Assembly: GCA_947372165.1 (NCBI GenBank)
Contig: CANBSP010000007.1
Coordinates: forward strand, 1 to 64,000
Direction of reading: 5' to 3'
DNA: 64,000 nucleotides
From: Actinomycetota bacterium
Lineage (GTDB): Bacteria > Actinomycetota > Actinomycetes > Nanopelagicales > Nanopelagicaceae
Within the stretch, counting starts at the first letter, position 1, and every line of letters begins with the position of its first letter. Shown here one piece after another: positions 8,924 through 17,615 of this stretch. Position numbers and translations under genes: made by a program. Below the pieces are notes generated by a model. It was given only the letters and a program-made list of their open reading frames with translations, was not told the DNA's origin and ran no database searches.

Positions 8924-10311
8924 TGAATACTCCAACGTGTTCCTTGTGGTGTGTCTTCAATGAGGATTCCCAAATGAAGGATCTGATCGCGAATAGCATC
9001 AGCTGCAGCAAAATCTTTACGGGCTCGAGCGGCGTTGCGTTGATCAAGAGCTAGTTGAATCAATCCATCAAGTGCCTCGTTATTTGCCGCACCTTGTGCT
9101 GCAAATGCTTCATCTGATGGATCGCAGCCAAGGATAGAGAGCGCCCCGCGAACTTCGGCAGCGCACGCTGCAACTACTGCGCTATCCCCTGCAGTAATAG
9201 CGATATTTCCCAGGCGAACTGCTTCTGAGATCGAGGCAAGCGCTGTCGGAACCGCTAAATCATCATTCATTGCATCAGCGAAGGCCTGTGAGTACTTAAT
9301 CTCCGGGGCAGATCCGATTACCTCTGTCGCGCGCTTGAGGAAAGCCTCAATGCGACGGAAGTTAATCGATGACTCTTCCAGTGATTCAAAGGAGAATTCG
9401 AGCATTGATCGATAGTGCGCTGAACCCAAATACCAGCGGAGCTCGATTCCTCGAACGCCCTTCTTTAAGATCTCATGAATCTGTAAGGAATTGCCCAATG
9501 ACTTGGACATCTTCTCACCAGAGGTTGTGACCCATGCATTGTGCATCCACCGATTGGCAAAACCGTAACCAGCTGCTTCGGATTGTGCGATCTCATTTTC
9601 GTGATGCGGGAAGATCAAATCAAGTCCGCCGCCATGGATATCAAAGCTCTCACCCAAATAGGTATGTGCCATCGCCGAACATTCCAAGTGCCATCCTGGG
9701 CGACCCGCTCCCCATGGTGTTGGCCACGATGGATCGCCAGCCTTTGCGGCTTTCCAGAGTGCGAAGTCACGAGGATCGCGCTTATGTGTGAGGTCGGCAT
9801 CTTCTGCCGGCTGGAGATCATCTAACTTCTGATTAGAAAGAGTGAGATAACGTTTCAATTTACGAACTTCTAGGTAGACATCACCATTGCCGGGCGCGTA
9901 AGCACTTCCGTTAGCGATGAGTTTCTCCATAAGCTCGATCATCTGCGTGACATGACCGGTTGCGCGAGGTTCGTAGGTCGGTGGCAGAACGTTCAGTGAT
10001 GTGTAAGCGGCATTGAAAGCACGCTCATACTTCATCGCCACAGCCCACCAAGGAGCGGCTTCGTGTACAGCCTTATGCAAAATCTTGTCATCGATATCTG
10101 TGACATTGCGAAGCATCGTTACTTCATATCCCGAGGCAGTGAGCCAGCGACGCAAGATATCGAAATTCACACCTGAGCGAATATGGCCAATATGAGGTGG
10201 CGCTTGAACTGTTGCACCACAAACATAGATACCGACCTTGCCCGGGGTGAGCGGGAGAAATTGATCGACGACACGAGTAGCGGTGTCATAGAGATGCAAT
10301 TGTCCGGCCAT
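8920..10311 (-). CDS. cysS: Cysteinyl-tRNA synthetase
   Basis: 463-aa class I aminoacyl-tRNA synthetase. The HIGH motif is seen as PPHIGHIRSG, preceded by the zinc-ligand CGATVQ, and the KMSKS loop as GEKMSKSLGN. Length and C-terminal domain fit CysS, not the related mycothiol ligase MshC. It lies after ispDF and overlaps rlmB by 4 bp. A TAGACT box sits 6 nt before the ATG, so it appears to be transcribed leaderless from its own promoter. Confidence 0.93.
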   Translation of the reverse strand: MAGQLHLYDTATRVVDQFLPLTPGKVGIYVCGATVQAPPHIGHIRSGVNFDILRRWLTASGYEVTMLRNVTDIDDKILHKAVHEAAPWWAVAMKYERAFNAAYTSLNVLPPTYEPRATGHVTQMIELMEKLIANGSAYAPGNGDVYLEVRKLKRYLTLSNQKLDDLQPAEDADLTHKRDPRDFALWKAAKAGDPSWPTPWGAGRPGWHLECSAMAHTYLGESFDIHGGGLDLIFPHHENEIAQSEAAGYGFANRWMHNAWVTTSGEKMSKSLGNSLQIHEILKKGVRGIELRWYLGSAHYRSMLEFSFESLEESSINFRRIEAFLKRATEVIGSAPEIKYSQAFADAMNDDLAVPTALASISEAVRLGNIAITAGDSAVVAACAAEVRGALSILGCDPSDEAFAAQGAANNEALDGLIQLALDQRNAARARKDFAAADAIRDQILHLGILIEDTPQGTRWSIQ

Positions 10312-10317
10312 TAGAGA

Positions 10318-10323
10318 AGTCTA
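10318..10323 (-). promoter_or_regulatory. -10 element of cysS (leaderless)
   Basis: TAGACT on the reverse strand ends 6 nt before the cysS ATG, in the short gap after ispDF. Confidence 0.55.
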
Positions 10324-10327
10324 ACGC

Positions 10328-11464
10328 TTACTTGCGGGTGATCAGCGCCGTTGCAATTGCCGATAAGCCCTTGCCCTCGCCGGTAAATCCAAGCCCATCA
10401 GTCGTTGTTGCAGAGACCGAGACAGGTACTCCGCCGAGTGAATGCGAGAGTGCATCGATCGCCGCTTGGCGACGTGGACCAATCTTTGGGCGATTGCCGA
10501 CAATCTGCACTGAGACATTTGTAATGTGATAACCGGCAGCTTCAACGATCTTGCGACTTTCTTGCAATAACTGGTCGCCACTTGCTCCTGCATACTCTGG
10601 CCGCGAAGTTCCGAAGTTAGATCCAAGATCTCCACATTGAGCAGCAGATAAGAGCGCATCGCAGATCGCATGGGCAGCAACATCACCATCAGAGTGGCCA
10701 TCGACACCCACCTCGCCCGGCCATTCCAATCCTGCAAGATGGAGTGCTCGAGCAGGGTCGGCCGAGAATGCATGTGCATCGGTGCCGATACCAACACGGA
10801 ACTCTTTGACATCTTCGCCCAACAAGAAGCGATGGGCGCGTTGGAAATCATCCGGGGTTGTGATTTTAAGTGCGCGATCTTCACCGAGAATCACTTTGAC
10901 GGGAATGTCTAGCTCTTCTACAAGTCCAGCATCATCGGTTGCATCCGACTTTGATTTATGCGCGGTAATAAGCGTCTCAAAGGTAAAGCCCTGTGGAGTT
11001 TGGATGGCACGCAATTTTGTTCGGTTCGGAGTCTTTGTCACAAAGCCATCAATATTGACGCGCTTTATTGTGTCAGCAACTTTGAGGCCAGGTATTACTG
11101 CGTCAGCACCAGCCTGCAATTCCTTTAGAACCCGACGCGCTAGATCAGTGGAGGCAAGTGGCCGGGCAGCATCATGAACTAAAACAAAGGAAGTATCTCT
11201 TGATAATTGTGTAAGGGCGGCTTTCACTGATTCCGTGCGGGTAATGCCACCAGTAACGACAATGACCTCTGTCCCGAGAAGGGAGCGAAACTCTTCTTCA
11301 TATCCGGTTGGCGCAGCGACAATGATCTGGTCTGCGATCGGTGACATGGCTGCGACGGCTAGTTCGATGAGAGTGCGCCCGCCGAGTTGAACGAGCGCTT
11401 TAGGAATATTTGCACCAAGGCGTTCACCTGAACCGCCCGCTGGAATGATGACTGCGATACTCAT
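10328..11464 (-). CDS. ispDF: Bifunctional IspD-IspF (MEP isoprenoid pathway)
   Basis: 378-aa fusion. Residues 1 to ~220 are MEP cytidylyltransferase (IspD), with the nucleotide loop [11 protein letters not shown] and [10 protein letters not shown]. Residues ~223-378 are 2-C-methyl-D-erythritol-2,4-cyclodiphosphate synthase (IspF), with GTDAHAF and the metal-binding [17 protein letters not shown]. These are steps 2 and 4 of the non-mevalonate pathway. Many actinobacteria, such as M. tuberculosis, encode the two enzymes as separate adjacent genes, so the fusion is notable. It lies downstream of carD, as in other actinobacteria. Confidence 0.93.
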   Translation of the reverse strand: MSIAVIIPAGGSGERLGANIPKALVQLGGRTLIELAVAAMSPIADQIIVAAPTGYEEEFRSLLGTEVIVVTGGITRTESVKAALTQLSRDTSFVLVHDAARPLASTDLARRVLKELQAGADAVIPGLKVADTIKRVNIDGFVTKTPNRTKLRAIQTPQGFTFETLITAHKSKSDATDDAGLVEELDIPVKVILGEDRALKITTPDDFQRAHRFLLGEDVKEFRVGIGTDAHAFSADPARALHLAGLEWPGEVGVDGHSDGDVAAHAICDALLSAAQCGDLGSNFGTSRPEYAGASGDQLLQESRKIVEAAGYHITNVSVQIVGNRPKIGPRRQAAIDALSHSLGGVPVSVSATTTDGLGFTGEGKGLSAIATALITRK

Positions 11465-11501
11465 GAAATGCTCGGTAATACCGCGTAATACTCGCTACAG
11501 A

Positions 11502-11984
11502 TTAGGAAGCGAGAACCTCGTCAAGGATAACGCCGGCCTTTACTTCATCAGTGCGTTCTGCAAGTGCAAGTTCTGAGATCAGAATCTGCTTAGCCTTTGC
11601 CAGCATTCGCTTCTCGCCCGCTGAAAGTCCACGATCAAGATCGCGACGGTAGAGATCACGTACAACTTCGGCTACTTTGATGACATCACCAGATGCAAGC
11701 TTCTCGACATTTGCCTTATAGCGGCGAGACCAGTTTGTTGGCTCTTCCGTATATGGCTGGCGCAGGACGCTGAAGACGCGATCTAAGCCGGCTGAATCCA
11801 CGACATCGCGGACGCCAACGAGATCGATATTCTCTGCTGGAACTCGGACGGTGAGATCCCCTTGGGCTACCTTGAGAACGAGATAGATCTTCTCTTCGCC
11901 CTTGATGGTGCGAGTTTCAATCGCTTCGATTAAAGCTGCTCCGTGATGGGGATAAACAACGGTTTCACCGACTTTGAATGACAT
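11502..11984 (-). CDS. carD: CarD family transcriptional regulator
   Basis: 160-aa CarD/CdnL protein. In mycobacteria CarD binds the RNA polymerase beta subunit and stabilises open complexes at rRNA and other promoters. [23 protein letters not shown] is the conserved start of the RNAP-interaction domain, and the helical C-terminus ([25 protein letters not shown]) is the DNA-binding part. The open frame extends to 12248, but that extension overlaps the divergent lipoprotein gene and has no homology, so 11984 is the start. A GAAAGG sequence lies upstream. Confidence 0.92.
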   Translation of the reverse strand: MSFKVGETVVYPHHGAALIEAIETRTIKGEEKIYLVLKVAQGDLTVRVPAENIDLVGVRDVVDSAGLDRVFSVLRQPYTEEPTNWSRRYKANVEKLASGDVIKVAEVVRDLYRRDLDRGLSAGEKRMLAKAKQILISELALAERTDEVKAGVILDEVLAS

Positions 11985-12023
11985 CGAGTTTTGCGCCTTT
12001 CGATAGGGACCAATAATAGCAGG

Positions 12024-12029
12024 TAAGAT
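12024..12029 (+). promoter_or_regulatory. -10 element of the lipoprotein gene (leaderless)
   Basis: TAAGAT ends 7 nt before the ATG at 12037. Confidence 0.5.
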
Positions 12030-12036
12030 TTGTTCC

Positions 12037-12510
12037 ATGAAACGCAGCCAATACGCCCCCTTCGCCATCGGAATTGCCTCACTTTTTCTCTTGACAAGTT
12101 GTGGCGCAAGTGGTCCAGATGCCCCTACGCGAAATGTTAAGCAAGTAACGGATGGCATTGAAAAAGATTCTGGTTCGATCGTTGCGCGCGACGTCTTACT
12201 CGTTGCGCAACCTGATGGATCTGCTGTACTCGTCGGAACCTTTATCAACGAGGGCGATCAGGCAGATTCACTTACTGGTTTAAGTGTGAACGGTGTGGCA
12301 TTGAAGTTGGATAAACCTTCTTATCCGCTCCTTAAGAACCAGCCAATCATCTTCGCTGGCGATACAGCTAATGCGCACGGAGTTATAGCTGGTTTGAATG
12401 CACCAGCCGGTACTCGCGTCGATCTCACAATTACGTATGGCACTGCACCATCTGTGGTTGCAAATGTCTTAGTTCGTGAGAAGGATGCGATCTACGCAAA
12501 CGTTGGGTAA
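12037..12510 (+). CDS. Putative lipoprotein of unknown function
   Basis: 157 aa. The signal peptide [19 protein letters not shown] ends in a lipobox-like LTSC, so the mature protein would begin at Cys and be tethered to the outer face of the membrane. The rest is a small beta-rich domain with no motif I recognise. It sits between carD (divergent) and regX3 (convergent, stop-to-stop with no gap). Many actinobacteria carry a small secreted protein near this locus, but I cannot assign a function. Confidence 0.75.
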   Translation: MKRSQYAPFAIGIASLFLLTSCGASGPDAPTRNVKQVTDGIEKDSGSIVARDVLLVAQPDGSAVLVGTFINEGDQADSLTGLSVNGVALKLDKPSYPLLKNQPIIFAGDTANAHGVIAGLNAPAGTRVDLTITYGTAPSVVANVLVREKDAIYANVG

Positions 12511-13197
12511 TTAAGCCTCAAACTTATATCCGAGGCCACGTACGGTCTGGATAAAGAGTGGGTTTGCTGGATCAACCTCAACCTTGGCACGAAGCCGCTT
12601 AACGTGAACATCAAGTGTCTTCGTATCACCGAAGTAATCACTGCCCCAAACGCGATCGATCAACTGTGAACGAGTTAGGACTCGTCCTGAATTGCGGATC
12701 AAGAATTCAAGAAGTTCGAACTCCTTCAGTGGCAATTGAACTTGTTCGCCATTGACATGAACAATGTGGCGCTCGATATCCATGCGTACTGGCCCTGCGC
12801 TAATCACTCCGTCTGGCACGGAATCAGAGAAATCTTCACTCTGACGTCGCAATACGGCGCGGATTCGGGCGACCAGCTCTCGAGTCGAATATGGCTTTGT
12901 CACATAATCATCGGCGCCGAGTTCGAGGCCAACGACCTTATCGACTTCGGAATCTTTTGCAGTGAGCATGATGACTGGGACGTTCGAGCGTTGGCGAATC
13001 TGTCGGCAAACTTCAGTGCCAGATAACCCTGGCAACATAAGATCGAGCAGGATCAAATCGGCGCCATGTCGGTCGAATTCAGCGATTGCACCATCACCAG
13101 TGTCAGCGACGCTTACATCAAATCCTTCTCTGCCCAGGAGATAAGAAAGTGCATCCGAGAATGATGCTTCGTCTTCGACAACGAGGATTTTGGTCAT
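12511..13197 (-). CDS. regX3: OmpR-family response regulator RegX3
   Basis: 228 aa: an N-terminal receiver domain (ILVVEDE acidic pocket, phospho-acceptor Asp in LILLDLMLPG, Lys in DDYVTKPYS) followed by a winged-helix DNA-binding domain (RVLTRSQLIDRVWGSDYFGDTKTLDVHVKRLR). RegX3 is the actinobacterial regulator of phosphate starvation. It overlaps the senX3 stop by one base (TAATG), so the pair is translationally coupled, and phoU lies divergently upstream. Confidence 0.92.
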   Translation of the reverse strand: MTKILVVEDEASFSDALSYLLGREGFDVSVADTGDGAIAEFDRHGADLILLDLMLPGLSGTEVCRQIRQRSNVPVIMLTAKDSEVDKVVGLELGADDYVTKPYSTRELVARIRAVLRRQSEDFSDSVPDGVISAGPVRMDIERHIVHVNGEQVQLPLKEFELLEFLIRNSGRVLTRSQLIDRVWGSDYFGDTKTLDVHVKRLRAKVEVDPANPLFIQTVRGLGYKFEA

Positions 13198-14300
13198 TAC
13201 TTGGCCTCCACGGCATTAAGCGTTGGTTGGGAATCGGTGGATGAGAGCGGGAATCGGATAGTGAAGGTGCTGCCAGCGCCTTCAATCGACCAAACAGAGA
13301 CATCGCCTCCGTGGTTGGTCGCAACGTGCTTAACGATCGACAGACCTAGGCCCGTGCCACCTGTGGCACGGGAACGTGCTGCATCAACTCGATAGAAACG
13401 TTCAAAGATGCGTTCGAGTGCGCTCTCGGGAATTCCGATGCCTTGATCTGATACTGATATTTCAGCAAGACCGTCAGATACTCGAAGCGCAACAGCCACA
13501 CGAGTTCCTTCAGGACTGTAATTAATCGCGTTCTCGATCAAATTATGAATCGCCATGATTACTTGATCTCGGTTACCCGTGATCTCTACTCGGTCAGGAA
13601 GACTCAGAACAACAGAAATATTTCTTGATTCGGCAGAGAGTTCGGTTTGATCAGCAGCTTCCTTGGTCGCAAGGACAAGATCAACGATCTCGCCACTTTT
13701 CAGTGGGTCGCCATCTTGAAGCCGAGAAAGATCGATGATCTCTTGAACTAATCCTGATAGTCGTTGCGCCTCAGCTTGCATCCTGGTCGCAAAGCGAGTG
13801 ATTGCTACTGGATCATCGGATGCACCAAGGACAGCTTCTGAGAGAATGGAGAGTGCGCCGATGGGAGTCTTTAACTCGTGAGAGATATTCGCGACAAAAT
13901 CTTTACGAATTGCATCAAGGCGTCGCATCTCGGAGTCATCGAAGATCAAAATTGCGATCATGCCATCGCTGCCAATTGGGGTAACACGCACGAGAAGGTC
14001 ATGTGTGCCTTCACCGATTGGACCACGAGGCAATTCCATCGTTGCTTCTTGCTGAGTACCCGAACGACGTACGGCGCGAACTAAAGTCAGGAGTGAGTTA
14101 TTAATAAGGAATCGATCGCGAGTGAGATTAAATGTTGCAATTCCCGACGTCTGGAAAATAATGACATCAGAAGATCCCAAGACGAGTGATTCGGCATCGA
14201 TGCTGGCGAGAAGATCGGTGAGGCTCGACGGCAAAGCGGAATTGGCCCCAAGGGAGTCGCCTTGAAGAGCCTCTCGCTTTACTCGGTTAAGCCATGCCAC
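13197..14300 (-). CDS. senX3: Sensor histidine kinase SenX3, without transmembrane segments
   Basis: 367 aa: a PAS-like sensory region (about residues 30-130), the HisKA domain with FVANISHELKTPIGALSIL, and the ATPase domain with NLIENAINYSPEGT, DQGIGIPE and GTGLGLSIVKH. Unlike mycobacterial SenX3 there is no N-terminal hydrophobic region. The protein opens MAWLNRVKREALQGD, and an in-frame TGA lies 8 codons upstream of the ATG, so no membrane anchor has been missed. It should therefore be cytosolic. It is coupled to regX3 and divergent from phoU. Confidence 0.88.
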   Translation of the reverse strand: MAWLNRVKREALQGDSLGANSALPSSLTDLLASIDAESLVLGSSDVIIFQTSGIATFNLTRDRFLINNSLLTLVRAVRRSGTQQEATMELPRGPIGEGTHDLLVRVTPIGSDGMIAILIFDDSEMRRLDAIRKDFVANISHELKTPIGALSILSEAVLGASDDPVAITRFATRMQAEAQRLSGLVQEIIDLSRLQDGDPLKSGEIVDLVLATKEAADQTELSAESRNISVVLSLPDRVEITGNRDQVIMAIHNLIENAINYSPEGTRVAVALRVSDGLAEISVSDQGIGIPESALERIFERFYRVDAARSRATGGTGLGLSIVKHVATNHGGDVSVWSIEGAGSTFTIRFPLSSTDSQPTLNAVEAK

Positions 14301-14381
14301 CCCCTAATCGTAGGAGTCAGGCCACAGGTCGCCAGACGGAATGGGCCCATTTAGTGGAAAAACCCCAAATCTTTACCGATT

Positions 14382-14403
14382 GTTCAAGGCTCGTTCACAG
14401 ATC
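14382..14403. promoter_or_regulatory. PHO-box-like direct repeat
   Basis: Two GTTCA-headed 11-nt units, GTTCAAGGCTC and GTTCACAGATC, are directly repeated without a gap. This is the architecture of the PhoP PHO box in Streptomyces. It lies between senX3 and phoU, 26 nt upstream of the phoU -10 hexamer, where an activator replacing a -35 element would bind. The likely binder here is RegX3. Confidence 0.6.
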
Positions 14404-14429
14404 AATCGGCACAGGCTCAACCGACGAGT

Positions 14430-14435
14430 TACCCT
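14430..14435 (+). promoter_or_regulatory. -10 element of phoU (leaderless)
   Basis: TACCCT ends 6 nt before the phoU ATG. Confidence 0.5.
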
Positions 14436-14441
14436 AGGCCA

Positions 14442-15092
14442 ATGCGCGACATATTCCACGAAGAGCTCGATTCCATCAACGAGACCCTCCTTCGCATGTC
14501 TGGCTTAGTCAAAGAGGCCATGGCTGATGCGACCAAAGCCCTCCTTACCGCTGACCTCCAGCTCGCCGAGAAGGTCATCGCAGCCGATGATGTCATCGAT
14601 CAGATTCAACATGATCTTGATAACCGAACAATCAATCTAATGGCCCGCCAACAACCTGTGGCATCAGATCTTCGCAATCTTGTATCAACTCTTCGTATGT
14701 CAGCTGATCTCGAGCGGATGGGCGATCTTGCACACCACGTGGCAAAGACCGCACGTATGCGCTTCCCACAATGCGCTGTTCCAGAAGTCTTGACCGGAAT
14801 TCTTACTGATATGGATCGCACTGCGGCATCGATCAGCGAGAAACTCTCAACTGTTATTCAATATAAAGATGTCACTCGCGCACTCGAACTTGATAAAGAT
14901 GATGATGCGATGGATGAATTGCACCGTAAGTTAATCGCAGTCTTGCTTGGCGATGAATGGTCGTACGGCATCGAGACCGCGATTGATATGACGCTACTCG
15001 GTCGTTATTACGAGCGCTTTGGCGATCACGCAGTTTCCATTGCGAATCGCGTGCACTTCACCGTTACCGGTGAATACGTTCCAGCTGAGTAA
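14442..15092 (+). CDS. phoU: Phosphate-system regulator PhoU
   Basis: 216-aa all-helical PhoU with two three-helix repeats. RMGDLAHHVAK and RYYERFGDHAVSIANRV are the two copies of the conserved metal-binding E/DxxxD signature. PhoU couples the Pst transporter to the SenX3-RegX3 pair and dampens signalling when phosphate is plentiful. It is divergent from senX3 across a 141-bp intergenic region carrying the PHO-box-like repeat. No pst genes are in the window. Confidence 0.92.
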   Translation: MRDIFHEELDSINETLLRMSGLVKEAMADATKALLTADLQLAEKVIAADDVIDQIQHDLDNRTINLMARQQPVASDLRNLVSTLRMSADLERMGDLAHHVAKTARMRFPQCAVPEVLTGILTDMDRTAASISEKLSTVIQYKDVTRALELDKDDDAMDELHRKLIAVLLGDEWSYGIETAIDMTLLGRYYERFGDHAVSIANRVHFTVTGEYVPAE

Positions 15093-15833
15093 TTACTTCT
15101 TACCCTGATTCGCGACGGCTTCGATTGCCGCCTTTGCAGCATCTGGATCAAGATACTCGCCACCTGACTTCTTAGGTGTGAAGTCATCATTGAGCTCATA
15201 AAGCAATGGGATACCGGTTGGAATATTGAGTCCAGCAATCGCTTCATCACTAATTCCATCAAGATGCTTCACTAATGCACGAAGTGAATTACCGTGGGCA
15301 GTAATGAGAACGGTCTTGTGGGTGCGAAGATCTCGCTTAATATCTGATTCCCAATACGGGATCATCCGCTCGATGACATCTTTGAGACATTCAGTCGCCG
15401 GAAGGGCTGCGCCAAGATCGGCGTAGCGAGCATCTCCTGCCTGTGAATACTTATCATCTGAAGCAATCGGTGGTGGTGGCACATCAAAAGAACGACGCCA
15501 GAGTTGGAACTGCTCTTCGCCATACTGGGCGAGCGTCTCTTTCTTATCCTTGCCTTGTAGCGCCCCGTAATGACGCTCGTTGAGGCGCCATGATCGACGG
15601 ACTGGAATCCAATGACGATCGCAGGCATCAAGTGCGAGCTGAGAAGTATGAATAGCACGACGCAAGAGGGATGTGTGAAGAACATCTGGCAAGAGGCCAC
15701 GTGATGCTAAGAGTTCGCCGCCGCGCTTTGCTTCACCTTCGCCTTGCGATGAGAGTCGGACATCAACCCAACCAGTAAAGAGGTTGAGTGCATTCCATTC
15801 AGATTCGCCGTGGCGTAAGAGGATGAGGTTCAT
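15093..15833 (-). CDS. gpmA: 2,3-bisphosphoglycerate-dependent phosphoglycerate mutase
   Basis: 246-aa glycolytic enzyme converting 3- to 2-phosphoglycerate. [20 protein letters not shown] contains the catalytic RHG histidine, and [13 protein letters not shown] carries the second active-site histidine. The gene order mshA - YbjN - gpm - phoU/senX3-regX3 is conserved with mycobacteria. The stop abuts the phoU stop with no gap. A TATTCT box lies 6 nt before the ATG. Confidence 0.94.
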   Translation of the reverse strand: MNLILLRHGESEWNALNLFTGWVDVRLSSQGEGEAKRGGELLASRGLLPDVLHTSLLRRAIHTSQLALDACDRHWIPVRRSWRLNERHYGALQGKDKKETLAQYGEEQFQLWRRSFDVPPPPIASDDKYSQAGDARYADLGAALPATECLKDVIERMIPYWESDIKRDLRTHKTVLITAHGNSLRALVKHLDGISDEAIAGLNIPTGIPLLYELNDDFTPKKSGGEYLDPDAAKAAIEAVANQGKK

Positions 15834-15839
15834 GGGATA

Positions 15840-15845
15840 AGAATA
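15840..15845 (-). promoter_or_regulatory. -10 element of gpm (leaderless)
   Basis: TATTCT on the reverse strand ends 6 nt before the gpm ATG, within the 14-bp gap to the YbjN gene. Confidence 0.5.
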
Positions 15846-15847
15846 AC

Positions 15848-16324
15848 TTAAATTAAATGGGCAAATGCCGCCAAATTGGCGAGTGATTCACCGCGCGATA
15901 CTCGCCAAGCCCATTCGCGGCGGATCGCAGACGAGAACCCGAGTTCGAGCAGCGGATTGAAGGATGAATCTGAATATTGAAGGACTGCGCCAAGAACTCG
16001 ATCCAACTCTTGCTCGGTCACACTCGTAAGGGGCAACCTACCAACCAGATAAATATCGCCTAATTCGTTGATAGCAAAGGCCACGGAGTACATCGAGGCA
16101 TTCTTGGAGAGAAGATAGGAGTAGACCGCTTCGATATTTTCATCGGGTTTGCGAATCACAAAGGCGTTGATGGAGAGTGAATGTTCGCCTACCACCAAAG
16201 CACAATGTGTGACGAGCTTCTTCTCGCCAGGTAAGGTAATCAGAAAGGTCTGTGGACCCGATTGTTCGGCATCAATATCGTGCGAGGCGATAAATTCTTC
16301 AATGACTGCATTAGGTGATGCCAT
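15848..16324 (-). CDS. YbjN domain protein
   Basis: 158-aa protein of the YbjN family, which has the fold of type III secretion chaperones. The family member next to mshA in mycobacteria is Rv0487, so position alone supports the call. Hydrophobic strands such as TFLITLPGE and [21 protein letters not shown] fit the fold. There is no signal peptide. The molecular role of this family is not established. It lies 8 bp after mshA and is probably co-transcribed with it. Confidence 0.75.
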   Translation of the reverse strand: MASPNAVIEEFIASHDIDAEQSGPQTFLITLPGEKKLVTHCALVVGEHSLSINAFVIRKPDENIEAVYSYLLSKNASMYSVAFAINELGDIYLVGRLPLTSVTEQELDRVLGAVLQYSDSSFNPLLELGFSSAIRREWAWRVSRGESLANLAAFAHLI

Positions 16325-16332
16325 CTGCGGTA

Positions 16333-17607
16333 TTACTCGTTAACCGCGAAAAGGCTCTTTGGTTTTGGTTGTTCAATCGCCCAGTCATAGACCTCTAAGG
16401 TACGACGAGCGGTTGCATCCCAGCCGAACTTTGCGGCGTGTGACACTGCCCCAAGGGAGAGTCCGATCAGGCGAGCAGGGTCGGCAAGTAGACGCGAGAT
16501 CACTGCAGACCAGGCCTTGGGATCATGGCCATCGACCAGTGAGCCGGAAATTCCGTCAGAAACAGCGGTGCGAAGGCCACCGACGGCGGTCGCCACGACT
16601 GGTGTTCCGCAGGCCTGGGCTTCAAGAGCAACGAGGCCAAAGCTTTCAGAGTACGACGGCACACAAACAAGATCGGATGCGCGATACCAATTCGGGAGAT
16701 CTTCTCGCGCAGTAGGTGGCATGAAGTGAACAACATCATCAATCAAGAGGAATTTTGCCAGGGCCTTCAGCCGTTCGGGTTCTTGTGAACCAGTTCCGGA
16801 AGCGCCACCGATAATCACGAGCGCGAGTTTGGCCCGAAGATGTGGAGAATGCGAGAGCATCTCGGCAACTGCACGCAAGAGAACCTCGGGACCCTTGTGA
16901 GGTTGGATGCGACCAACAAATGTGATCATCTTTGCATCGGGTGCGATATTTAACTCTTTACGAGCAGCGGCTTGACCTGCGCCGGGAGTGAATCGACCTA
17001 GGTCAACTCCTGGTGTTACAACAAAGACATTATCGGGGCAGGCATCGTAGAGTGAAACAAGTGATGCTGCTTCGGCATCCGTGTTTGCAATCAGAGCGGT
17101 CGATGCGGCGACAACTTGGGTCTCACCGATGATTCGAGTATTTGGTTCTGGCTTCTCGCCTTCAGCAAGGGCCAAATTCTTCACCTTCGCCATTGTGTGC
17201 ATCGTGTGAACCAGTGGAATACCAGTGCGCTCGGAGATCATCCAACCCAGTTGGCCGGAGATCCAATAATGTGAATGGAGTACATCGTAATAATTCGAGG
17301 GGAATTTAGAGACGGTATGCATCATCGATGAGGTTAGCGCGCAGAGTTGAGAAGGAAGGTCTTCTTTTGAGATACCTTCATAAGGTCCAGCTTCGAGATG
17401 TTTGACCGTAACACCATCTGCAATAGTGACATCAGAAAGTCCAGAACGTGTTGCGCGGGTAAAGATATCTACCTGCAAGCCTGCCTTTGCCATCTGAATT
17501 GCGCTCTCAACAACATAAATATTCATGCCGCCAGCATCACCAGTGCCGGCTTGTTCAAGCGGGCTGGTGTGGAGCATGAGCGTTGCGACGCGGGCTTCTT
17601 TCTTCAT
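16333..17607 (-). CDS. mshA: D-inositol-3-phosphate glycosyltransferase (mycothiol synthesis)
   Basis: 424-aa GT-B glycosyltransferase (GT4) that transfers GlcNAc to inositol-3-phosphate, the first step of mycothiol synthesis. Diagnostic segments are LEQAGTGDAGGMNIYV near the N-terminus, HSHYWISGQLGWM, and the C-terminal nucleotide-binding VPSYSESFGLVALEAQACGTPVVA. Its position beside YbjN and gpm matches mycobacteria. A mycothiol synthase gene lies at 22624, so the organism appears to use mycothiol as its low-molecular-weight thiol. Confidence 0.93.
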   Translation of the reverse strand: MKKEARVATLMLHTSPLEQAGTGDAGGMNIYVVESAIQMAKAGLQVDIFTRATRSGLSDVTIADGVTVKHLEAGPYEGISKEDLPSQLCALTSSMMHTVSKFPSNYYDVLHSHYWISGQLGWMISERTGIPLVHTMHTMAKVKNLALAEGEKPEPNTRIIGETQVVAASTALIANTDAEAASLVSLYDACPDNVFVVTPGVDLGRFTPGAGQAAARKELNIAPDAKMITFVGRIQPHKGPEVLLRAVAEMLSHSPHLRAKLALVIIGGASGTGSQEPERLKALAKFLLIDDVVHFMPPTAREDLPNWYRASDLVCVPSYSESFGLVALEAQACGTPVVATAVGGLRTAVSDGISGSLVDGHDPKAWSAVISRLLADPARLIGLSLGAVSHAAKFGWDATARRTLEVYDWAIEQPKPKSLFAVNE

Positions 17608-17615
17608 GATGAGCC

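Noticed and set aside
8920-10311. Mycothiol ligase MshC instead of CysS
   Set aside because: Length (463 aa), C-terminal domain and the cysS-rlmB context fit CysS; MshC is shorter (~410 aa) and diverges in the C-terminal region.
11502-12248. Long (248-aa) form of CarD
   Set aside because: The extra N-terminal part is an antisense shadow of the divergent lipoprotein gene; CarD proteins start at [12 protein letters not shown].
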